A stretch of 13,230 bases of DNA from assembly GCA_030150305.1 (NCBI GenBank), contig JASLGD010000438.1:1-13230 (forward strand). Direction: 5' to 3'. Below, one piece after another: positions 1 through 5,943 of the stretch (its first letter is position 1; every line of letters starts with the position of its first letter). The notes beneath the pieces were generated by a model. That model ran no database searches and was not told the origin of the DNA. It saw only the letters and a list, made by a program, of their open reading frames with translations. Origin of the DNA: Caldimonas sp. GTDB taxonomy: Bacteria > Pseudomonadota > Gammaproteobacteria > Burkholderiales > Burkholderiaceae_C. A program made the translations under genes and the position numbers.

Positions 1-41
1 CCCTGATCGACAACCTCCAGCGAGCAGCACCATGTTCACCA

Positions 42-45
42 AGGA
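42..45 (+). promoter_or_regulatory. Shine-Dalgarno (AGGA) deciding the start of the first gene
   Basis: AGGA sits four bases before the ATG at 50. The alternative ATG at 32 is preceded by cagcgagcagcacc, which has no good match to the anti-Shine-Dalgarno. This favours the shorter, 95-residue product. The spacing is slightly short, so the evidence is moderate. Confidence 0.4.
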
Positions 46-49
46 ACAC

Positions 50-337
50 ATGAACGTCGACCTCACCGGCCTGTCGGTGCAGGACGGCCTGACGATGCTC
101 CAGGTCATCCGCAGGCTCGTGAAGTCGGGCGTGATGGAAGACCTCGAGCTCGCCCCCGTGACCGAGATCCGCACCAAGCTCGTCAAGAACATCCAGACCG
201 CGACCGGCGTCAACTACGACGTCGCGTTCGCGCAGGCGATGCAGATGGGCCCGGCGGCGATGGCCGCCGGCGCCGCTGCGACGCCGGGTTCGCCCGGCGC
301 GGCCGGCGCGAACGGATCGGCGGCGGCGAAGCGCTGA
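50..337 (+). CDS. Small hypothetical protein with Ala/Gly-rich C-terminal tail
   Basis: I do not recognise this family. From the ATG at 50 the product is 95 residues: a predicted mostly helical region of about 65 residues with charged and hydrophobic residues alternating (for example VIRRLVKSGVMEDLEL), then a roughly 30-residue low-complexity tail rich in Ala, Gly and Pro ending in AAKR. There is no signal peptide, membrane segment or metal-binding motif. The ATG at 50 is preferred over the in-frame ATG at 32 because AGGA lies four bases before it, while nothing resembling a Shine-Dalgarno precedes 32. The frame stays open to the left edge, so a start outside the window cannot be excluded. 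The methyltransferase gene follows on the same strand after 76 bp. Codon use (strong G/C at third positions) supports a real gene. Function is unknown. Confidence 0.6.
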   Translation: MNVDLTGLSVQDGLTMLQVIRRLVKSGVMEDLELAPVTEIRTKLVKNIQTATGVNYDVAFAQAMQMGPAAMAAGAAATPGSPGAAGANGSAAAKR

Positions 338-413
338 CGACGCCCGCCGCCGCGCGGCACCACCGCGACCCGCCGGCACCGATCGCCCGCGGGTCTTCGA
401 GCACGCGCGACCC

Positions 414-1961
414 ATGGCATCCTGGCAAGACGGCTACATCACCGACATCCCGTACACGGCCGGGTTCTTCCGCGAGCTCGCGCCGTCGTACCTGCACCTG
501 CTCACGCTCCTGATGGGCGTGCGGCCGGTGCCGGTCGGGCAGCGCGAGTTCAGCTACTGCGAGCTCGGCTGCGGGCAGGGTCTCGGCACGCTGATCGCGG
601 CCGCGGCGAACCCGCACGGGCACTTCGTCGGCGTCGACTTCAACCCGGCGCAGATCGCCAAGGCGAACGACCTCGCCGAGCGCGCCGGCCTCGACAACGT
701 CTCGTTCCACGAGGAGAGCTTCGCCGCGCTCGCGCAGAAAGGAGAAGCCGACGGCAGCAAGTTCGACATGGTCGTGCTGCACGGCATCTACAGCTGGATC
801 AGCGCGGACAACCAGCGCCACATCGTCGACATCATCCGGTCGCGGCTGAAGCCCGGTGGCCTCGTCTACGTCAGCTACAACTGCATGCCGGGCTGGGGCG
901 CGTTCGCTCCCGTGCAGAGGCTGATGCGCGAGTTCGCGTCGCGCCGGCCGGGTCGAAGCGATCAGAACGTGCTCGCCGCGCTTGCCTTCGTCAACGAGCT
1001 CGGCGCCAAGGGCGCGCGCTACATGAAGGCCAACGAGCCGGTGACGAGGAACCTGGCGCGCATGGCCGACAAGGACCGCACGTACCTCGCGCACGAGTAC
1101 CTCAACGAGCACTGGGAGGCGCTCTACCACATCGACGTCGCGCGGCAGATGGCCGAAGCGCGCCTCGAGTACATCGGCTCGGCGACGGTGAGCGACAACG
1201 TCCTCGCGCTCACCGCGCCGCCCGAGATCGCGGCGATGCTGCCGAGCGGCGATCCGGCGTTGGCCGAGACGATCAAGGACTTCGCCGTCAACCGCCAGTT
1301 CCGGCGCGATCTCTACGTTCGCGGGCCGGTGCGCCTCACGGGTCAGCAGTTCGTGCACGAGCTCGGCGCGGTCCGCTTCGCGCTGACGATCGCTCCCGAG
1401 CGCGCGACGCTGACGCTCACGACATCGGCCGGCGAGCTGAAGTCGAACGCGCCGCTCGTCGGGCCGCTCCTCGAGCGGCTCAAGGAGGGCAGCGCGAGCT
1501 TCGCGGAGCTCGCCGCGCTGCCGCCGGTGAGCGGGATGCCGGCGTGGCAGGTCGCACAGGCGCTGTCGCTGCTGGTCGAGAGCGGGCAGATCCATCCGCT
1601 GCTCGAAAGCGGCGAGGCCGAGCCGCAGGCCGCGCAGGCGCTCAACGCGACGCTGCTCGAGGCCGCGCGGCACGACGAGTCGATGCAGTTCCTCGCCGCG
1701 CCGGCGATCGGCTCGGGCGTCTACGTCGCCAACGCGGAGCAGCTCGTGCTGCTCGCGATGAAGCACCTCGGCACGAGCGACGACGTCGGCGCGCTCGCCC
1801 GGTTCGTGTGGCCGATCTTCAAGGCGCAGAACCGGCGGATGAAGAAGGACGGCAGCGTCCTCGAGAGCGAGGCCGAGAACGTCGCCGAGCTCGAGCGCAG
1901 GATCGCCGAGTTCGTGCGCGAGCGCTACCCGGTCCTGCGCAAGCTTCAGGTCGTCGCCTGA
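414..1961 (+). CDS. SAM-dependent methyltransferase with methyltransferase regulatory domain (PKMT-like)
   Basis: A 515-residue class I methyltransferase. The SAM-binding motif I is ELGCGQG at residues 50-56, followed by an acidic residue after strand 2 (VGVDFNPAQ, D75) and a motif IV-like stretch FDMVVLHGIYSWI near 117-129. Residues of roughly 215-305 correspond to the 'methyltransferase regulatory domain' (MethyTransf_Reg family). The last 110 or so residues resemble the C-terminal winged-helix-like part of this architecture, and the length fits the family. The best characterised relatives are the rickettsial enzymes that methylate lysines of the surface protein OmpB. Many free-living bacteria carry homologues whose target is unknown, so lysine methylation is an inference here. 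The start MASWQDGYITDIPYT is typical of the family. The next gene follows after 38 bp on the same strand, but a functional link is not evident. Confidence 0.85.
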   Translation: MASWQDGYITDIPYTAGFFRELAPSYLHLLTLLMGVRPVPVGQREFSYCELGCGQGLGTLIAAAANPHGHFVGVDFNPAQIAKANDLAERAGLDNVSFHEESFAALAQKGEADGSKFDMVVLHGIYSWISADNQRHIVDIIRSRLKPGGLVYVSYNCMPGWGAFAPVQRLMREFASRRPGRSDQNVLAALAFVNELGAKGARYMKANEPVTRNLARMADKDRTYLAHEYLNEHWEALYHIDVARQMAEARLEYIGSATVSDNVLALTAPPEIAAMLPSGDPALAETIKDFAVNRQFRRDLYVRGPVRLTGQQFVHELGAVRFALTIAPERATLTLTTSAGELKSNAPLVGPLLERLKEGSASFAELAALPPVSGMPAWQVAQALSLLVESGQIHPLLESGEAEPQAAQALNATLLEAARHDESMQFLAAPAIGSGVYVANAEQLVLLAMKHLGTSDDVGALARFVWPIFKAQNRRMKKDGSVLESEAENVAELERRIAEFVRERYPVLRKLQVVA

Positions 1962-1999
1962 CCCCGGCGCGCAGCCGCGCTTCGGCCAGAATCCTGCCG

Positions 2000-2734
2000 A
2001 TGCAGCACCGGCGCGACCGTCTCGTCATCACTTGCGAGCACGCCGGCAACGTCGTTCCGGAGCGCTATCGGCCGCTCTTCGCCGGCTACGAGCACCTGCT
2101 GCCGACGCATCGCGGCTGGGATCCCGGAGCGCTCACCCTCGCGCGCGAGATGGCGGCGCGGTTCCAGGCGCCGCTCTATTTCGAGGAGACGACGCGCCTG
2201 CTCGTCGACCTCAACCGCTCGGTCGGCAACCCCGAGCTGCACTCGGAGGCGACGCGCCACCTGGGCCTGCGCGAGCGGCGCGAGATCCTCGACGTCTACT
2301 ACCACCCGCACCGCAAGCGCGTCGCCGCGGCCGTCGCCGAGATCGTCGCGGCGGGAGACTGCGTGGTCCAGATCTGCTCGCACAGCTTCACGCCGGAGCT
2401 GAACGGGCACGTGCGCACCGCCGACGTCGGCATCCTCTACGACCCCGGCCGCCCGGGGGAGGTCGCGTTCGCGACCGCGTGGCTCGATGCGCTGAAGGCA
2501 GCCGATCCGACGCTCAGGCTGCGGCGCAACTATCCGTACATCGGCAAGAGCGACGGCGTCGCGCAGGCGCTGCGCCGCGTGCATCCGCCCGACCGCTACG
2601 TCGGCATCGAGCTCGAGGTCAACCAGCGCTACGTCGAGGCGGGCGGCCCCGAGTGGCCGAAGATCCGCCGCACGCTGATCGAGACGCTCGCCGTCGCGCT
2701 TCAGGTGCGCGGCGGCACCGGGCCCGACGGGTAG
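2000..2734 (+). CDS. N-formylglutamate amidohydrolase family protein
   Basis: A 244-residue protein of the N-formylglutamate amidohydrolase (HutG-type) family, zinc-dependent hydrolases that release formate from N-formyl-glutamate or related N-formyl amino acids in the cytoplasm. Family landmarks: ITCEHAGNVVP at 10-20 (E13, H14 likely metal ligands), HRGWDPGA at 37-44 (D41), VDLNRS at 69-74, YYHPHR at 100-105, CSHSFTP at 126-132 (H128), NYPYIGKSDG, and the C-terminal GIELEVNQRY. The ATG at 2000 is chosen because the family begins almost directly with the VITCEHAG strand. The open frame extends upstream into the methyltransferase gene but that part is not conserved-looking sequence. No other histidine-utilisation gene is in the window, so the exact N-formyl substrate is open. 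The last 34 bases overlap the 3' end of the lipoprotein gene on the other strand. Confidence 0.85.
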   Translation: MQHRRDRLVITCEHAGNVVPERYRPLFAGYEHLLPTHRGWDPGALTLAREMAARFQAPLYFEETTRLLVDLNRSVGNPELHSEATRHLGLRERREILDVYYHPHRKRVAAAVAEIVAAGDCVVQICSHSFTPELNGHVRTADVGILYDPGRPGEVAFATAWLDALKAADPTLRLRRNYPYIGKSDGVAQALRRVHPPDRYVGIELEVNQRYVEAGGPEWPKIRRTLIETLAVALQVRGGTGPDG

Positions 2735-3300
2735 ACCGGCTGCACTGGCGCGTCGGGGTACGCGGCGGGCACCGGGATGCCCGCAGGTGCGCGCGCCGGC
2801 GCCGGCAAGGGCGCCGCGGCGGCAGGCGAGACGGCGCCGCCCGGCGCCGGTGCGTGCGAGATCCGCGCGCGGCCTCCGGTCCAGACGAGGACGACGGCGT
2901 CGCCGGGCGCGAACGTCTCGTTGCCGAGCTGCTGCACGACCGCGCGCCGCTCGCCGTTGCGCAGCTGAACGACGATCTCGGCGCCGTTTCTCTGCGTAGC
3001 GCCGCGCTCCATCGCGTTGCCGACGACGCCGCCGAGGACCGCGCCCGCGATGCTGCCGACGAACGCTTCGGGAGAGCCGCCGTGGCCGATCGTCGAGCCG
3101 GCGACTCCGCCTGCGACCGCTCCGGCCGTCGCGCCGAGTCCGCTCTGGCTGCCGTCGATCGTGACCGGGCGTACCGACAGGACAGTGGCGTCGTAGACGT
3201 ACGATGCGCGCTGCGCCTCGTACGGGTGAATGACGTCGGGGCTCGACGTCGCGCAGGCCGTCAGGGCGGCGACGGAGAGGACGGTCAGAAGCTTTTTCAT
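2701..3300 (-). CDS. Glycine-zipper outer-membrane lipoprotein (SlyB/Pcp-like)
   Basis: A 199-residue predicted lipoprotein. It starts MKKLLTVLSVAALTAC, with lipobox LTAC and the acylated cysteine at residue 16. Since the next residues are A and T rather than D, outer-membrane sorting is expected. Residues about 54-94 form a glycine-zipper two-segment region (GLGATAGAVAGGVAG and VGSIAGAVLGGVVG) as in the SlyB/Pcp '17 kDa surface antigen' family, followed by a beta-rich part (IVVQLRNGERRAVVQ). The final 50 residues are unusually rich in Pro and Ala, an extension beyond the usual family core. The MKK start is preferred over an upstream ATG at 3381, which would put 27 charged residues before the signal peptide; AAGG lies just before the chosen start. 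It probably contributes to envelope integrity. The gene is tail-to-tail with the amidohydrolase, overlapping by 34 bp. Confidence 0.85.
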   Translation of the reverse strand: MKKLLTVLSVAALTACATSSPDVIHPYEAQRASYVYDATVLSVRPVTIDGSQSGLGATAGAVAGGVAGSTIGHGGSPEAFVGSIAGAVLGGVVGNAMERGATQRNGAEIVVQLRNGERRAVVQQLGNETFAPGDAVVLVWTGGRARISHAPAPGGAVSPAAAAPLPAPARAPAGIPVPAAYPDAPVQPVYPSGPVPPRT

Positions 3301-3442
3301 GGCCTTGTCCAAGGGACGATGCACCGCCAACGCGCGGCGCTCGCCGGCAGTGGACCACACCCGGACAGGCGGCGCCCGCACGCGCAGGAAATCCCGCGCA
3401 AAGAACTGTGAAGGCGGCGTCGGCCTGTGACCGAGTGCGCGC

Positions 3443-4000
3443 TCAGCCGTGCAGCCGGCTTGAGCGCGGCACGCTCGCGAGGAGGAACTCCATCTGGTCG
3501 GCGAGGATGCGCCGGCCGCGCAGGATCATGTCCTCGTGCAGGCTCGGCACGTACGGCAGGTAGTGCAGCGCCATGTGCGCTTCTTCGGGCAGGCGGTTGC
3601 CCTTGCGGCCGTTGCACGCCCGGCACGCGGTGATGCAGTTCATCCAGCTGTCGTCGCCGCCGCGCGACGTCGGCACGATGTGCTCGCGCGTCAGCTCGTC
3701 GAGGTGGAAGCGGCCGACGCAGTACGCGCAGACCTGCCGGTCGCGCGCGAACAGCTTCGGATTGCTGAGCGCCGGCGAGCGACGCCACGCCCGGCTCGGC
3801 ACCGACCCCTTGACCGCGATGATCGGATGGACCTCGATCCGCGACTGCAGGCCGGTGCGCCGCTGCGTGCCGCCGCGCAGCACGTGGAACGCGTTGCCGA
3901 GCGTCCACGCGACGCCGTCGCTGGCGTAGAGGACCGCCGCCTCCTTCGTCGAGATCCAGGCCTGCGGACGGCCCGACATGTCGAGCTGCAGAACTTCCAT
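3443..4000 (-). CDS. Stand-alone HNH endonuclease-fold protein
   Basis: A 185-residue HNH-family protein. Residues 91-94 (CAYC) and 126-129 (CRAC) are two Cys pairs that would bind a structural zinc. Between them is LTREHIVPTSRGG with H107 as the likely general base/metal residue, then N121 and the closing CNGRKGNR. The N-terminal 80 residues (MEVLQLDMSGRPQAWIS onwards) are a conserved family-specific region. Proteins of this size and start are common as single-copy chromosomal genes in betaproteobacteria, and their biological role is not established. The ATG at 4000 is chosen because homologues I recall begin at this MxVLQLD sequence. An in-frame ATG at 4021 would add seven residues; neither has a clear Shine-Dalgarno. 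No methyltransferase, intein or intron features surround it, so restriction or homing is not indicated. The 142-bp gap between it and the lipoprotein gene shows no recognisable gene. Confidence 0.8.
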   Translation of the reverse strand: MEVLQLDMSGRPQAWISTKEAAVLYASDGVAWTLGNAFHVLRGGTQRRTGLQSRIEVHPIIAVKGSVPSRAWRRSPALSNPKLFARDRQVCAYCVGRFHLDELTREHIVPTSRGGDDSWMNCITACRACNGRKGNRLPEEAHMALHYLPYVPSLHEDMILRGRRILADQMEFLLASVPRSSRLHG

Positions 4001-4130
4001 CAAACGCCAAGCGTAATGCATGGCGATGGAGTGCTCAAGACAGAGGCATTTGTGCGCGACGCGCCGGCGCGACGTGGTGCACGCCGCGCCGGTCCGTCGA
4101 TGCAGGCTGCAGCCGTGTTCGTTCGAGGTG

Positions 4131-5105
4131 TTACCGCGGGTACAGGCCGCGCCGCTGCGCGAGCACGCGGGTCAGGCCGAGCAGCGCGCCGATGTTCGGC
4201 GCGTCGATGCCGACCCGCGCGGCGATCTCGTGGACGGCGGTGACGAGGGCGTCGAGCTCGATCGGCCGGCCGGCCTCGACGTCCTGCAGCATCGAGGTCT
4301 TGAAGCCGCCGAGCTCGCGCGTCAGCGCGAGCCGCTCGTCGCCGAGCTGAGCGATCGGGCAGCCGATCTGAGCGCCGATCGCGGCCGCTTCGGCCATGCA
4401 GCGCAGCAGGAACGCGCGCACCTGGGGGTCGTCGAGGATGGCGTCGGTCAGCGCGCCCGTGAGCGCCGACACCGGGTTCATCGTCATGTTGCCCCAGAGC
4501 TTGTACCAGACGTCCTTGCGGATGTCGTCGCTCGCCTCGGCGCGAAAGCCCGCGCTCGCGAGCGCCGTGCAGACCGCTGCGACGCGTGGCGACTTGCCAC
4601 CCGCCGGCTCGCCGACGATCAGCCGCTCGCCGACGCCGTGGCGCACGCGCCCGGGCGCAGGCGACGACGCGGTCAGGTGGACGACGCAGCCGAGCACGCG
4701 GGCGAGCGGCAGCGCGGCGAGCAGCTCGCCGGCGGGATCGACGCTCTCGAGCGGCGGCTCGTCGGGCAGCGCCGCGGGCAGGAACCACCAGGGGACGCCG
4801 TTCATTGCTGGCAGCAGCACCGTCTCCGGGCCGAGCAACGGCGTGATCGACGGCACCGCCGCGGCGAGCGCCGGCGCCTTGAGCGCGATGATGACGAGCT
4901 CGCGGGCGCCGAAACTCGCGGCGTCGTCGCTGACCGCGAGCGGCACCGCTACCGACGTGCCGGCACTGTCGAGCTGAAGCCCGTGCGCCTGCACGCGCGC
5001 GAGCGTCTCGCCGCGCGCGACCGCGACGACATCGTGGCCGGCGCGGGCCAGCCGGGCGGCGAGCAGACCGCCAACGGCGCCGAGGCCGACGACCGCGATC
5101 CTCAT
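4131..5105 (-). CDS. 2-dehydropantoate 2-reductase (ketopantoate reductase family)
   Basis: A 324-residue NADPH-dependent reductase of the ketopantoate reductase family, which reduces 2-dehydropantoate to pantoate in coenzyme A biosynthesis. The N-terminal Rossmann motif is GLGAVGG at 7-13. K76 in ALKAP, N102 in MNGVPWW, and the KLWGNMTMNP stretch (K202, N206, N210) match the catalytic lysine/asparagine pattern. SMLQDVEAGRPIELDAL at 271-287 includes E283, which aligns with the second catalytic acid (E256 in E. coli PanE). The start MRIAVVG at 5105 is the natural beginning of the Rossmann fold. Many genomes carry several paralogues of this family with untested substrates, so assignment as the true panE is not certain. 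It is transcribed divergently from the TetR gene over a 115-bp gap and may share its operator. A 130-bp gap to the HNH gene holds nothing I recognise. Confidence 0.85.
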   Translation of the reverse strand: MRIAVVGLGAVGGLLAARLARAGHDVVAVARGETLARVQAHGLQLDSAGTSVAVPLAVSDDAASFGARELVIIALKAPALAAAVPSITPLLGPETVLLPAMNGVPWWFLPAALPDEPPLESVDPAGELLAALPLARVLGCVVHLTASSPAPGRVRHGVGERLIVGEPAGGKSPRVAAVCTALASAGFRAEASDDIRKDVWYKLWGNMTMNPVSALTGALTDAILDDPQVRAFLLRCMAEAAAIGAQIGCPIAQLGDERLALTRELGGFKTSMLQDVEAGRPIELDALVTAVHEIAARVGIDAPNIGALLGLTRVLAQRRGLYPR

Positions 5106-5184
5106 CGCGTCGACCCCGCCGAACGCGGACAAATCGACACCAATCGCGGGAGGTCCCACCCCCGCTCCGACCGCCGTTCCGGCA

Positions 5185-5206
5185 AAATAGCACGATCGTT
5201 CGTTTT
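5185..5206. promoter_or_regulatory. Candidate TetR-type operator (imperfect inverted repeat)
   Basis: In the 115-bp gap between two divergent genes lies an AT-richer island with a perfect 8-bp palindrome ACGATCGT (5192-5199) inside a longer dyad: AAA at 5185-5187 pairs with TTT at 5204-5206 and G5190 with C5201, so 8 of 11 base pairs match. TetR-family repressors usually bind such dyads next to their own gene. The site overlaps a weak minus-strand -10-like hexamer TATTTT (complement of 5183-5188), so it could also control the reductase gene. No second copy is seen upstream of the acyl-CoA dehydrogenase. This fits the TetR gene and the beta-oxidation genes being one operon. No convincing -35 box was found. 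The binding role is inferred. Confidence 0.45.
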
Positions 5207-5220
5207 CATCGTCCAGTCCT

Positions 5221-5913
5221 TTGCTGCCATCGCCCGTGCCCTCGACCCCGCTGCTCGACGATCTCCCCGACGACGCCGCCGCCGCGGCGCCGCCCGCGCG
5301 CCCGCTCCTGAAGGGCCGCCAGACGCGTGCGGCGATTCTCGACGCTGCGCTCGCGCTCGCGTCGCACATCGGCCTCGAGGGGCTTTCGATCGGCGCGCTC
5401 GCCGAAGTCACGGGGATGAGCAAGTCGGGCGTCTTCGCCCACTTCGGCTCGCGCGAGGAGCTGCAGATCTCGGTCGTGCGCGAGTACCACCGCAAGTTCG
5501 AGGAGGAAGTCTTTCGACCTGCGCTCGCGTTGCCGCGCGGCCTGCCGCGGCTGCGCGCGCTGTTCGAGAACTGGGTCCGCCGCGTCTCGGTCGAGATCGA
5601 TTCGGGCTGCATCTACATCAGCGGCGCGGTCGAGTTCGACGACCGCCCCGGCCCCGTCCGCGACGCGCTCGTGACGATGGTCCAGACGTGGCAGCAGGCG
5701 CTTGGTCGCGCGATCCGCGCTGCCGTCGACGCAGGCCACCTGCGCGCCGATACCGACGTCGGCCAGCTGCTGTTCGAGATCCATGGCCTCATCCTCGCGC
5801 TGCACCACGACGCGCGCTTCCTCCGCCACGCCGGCGCCGAGACGCGCGCGCGCGCCGCGTTCGAACGCCTCGTCGCCGATTCCGTTCCGCTGCGCTCGGC
5901 GCGCAGCGCCTGA
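5221..5913 (+). CDS. TetR/AcrR family transcriptional regulator, likely of fatty-acid degradation
   Basis: A 230-residue TetR-family repressor. After a 32-residue Pro/Ala/Asp-rich N-terminal extension comes the DNA-binding domain: helix 1 RQTRAAILDAALALASHIG, then the helix-turn-helix at about 56-78 (LSIGALAEVTGMSKSGVFAHF), followed by REELQISVVREYH. The ligand-binding C-terminal half includes SGCIYISGAVEFDDRPGPVRD, common in one TetR subgroup. The start is uncertain: no ATG precedes the HTH, and the candidates are TTG at 5221 and GTG at 5236, neither with a Shine-Dalgarno. The stop is 30 bp before the acyl-CoA dehydrogenase start, so it probably heads that operon and represses it until an acyl-CoA ligand binds. 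Betaproteobacteria are known to use TetR-type regulators (FadP) for fatty-acid catabolism. Whether this is an orthologue cannot be judged from the sequence alone. Confidence 0.85.
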   Translation: MLPSPVPSTPLLDDLPDDAAAAAPPARPLLKGRQTRAAILDAALALASHIGLEGLSIGALAEVTGMSKSGVFAHFGSREELQISVVREYHRKFEEEVFRPALALPRGLPRLRALFENWVRRVSVEIDSGCIYISGAVEFDDRPGPVRDALVTMVQTWQQALGRAIRAAVDAGHLRADTDVGQLLFEIHGLILALHHDARFLRHAGAETRARAAFERLVADSVPLRSARSA

Positions 5914-5943
5914 CCCCTCCGATCCACCTCCCCTGGAGCCTTC

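Noticed and set aside
2000..2734. Part of a histidine-utilisation (hut) operon
   Set aside because: The product belongs to the HutG family, but no hutH, hutU, hutI or hutF gene is nearby, so only the family name is given.
3301..3381. Upstream start for the lipoprotein (ATG at 3381)
   Set aside because: It would place 27 charged residues before a textbook lipoprotein signal peptide, so the MKK start at 3300 is preferred.
3443..4000. HNH gene as part of a mobile element, restriction system or homing system
   Set aside because: There are no inverted repeats, transposase, methyltransferase partner, intron or intein features, and base composition matches the neighbours.
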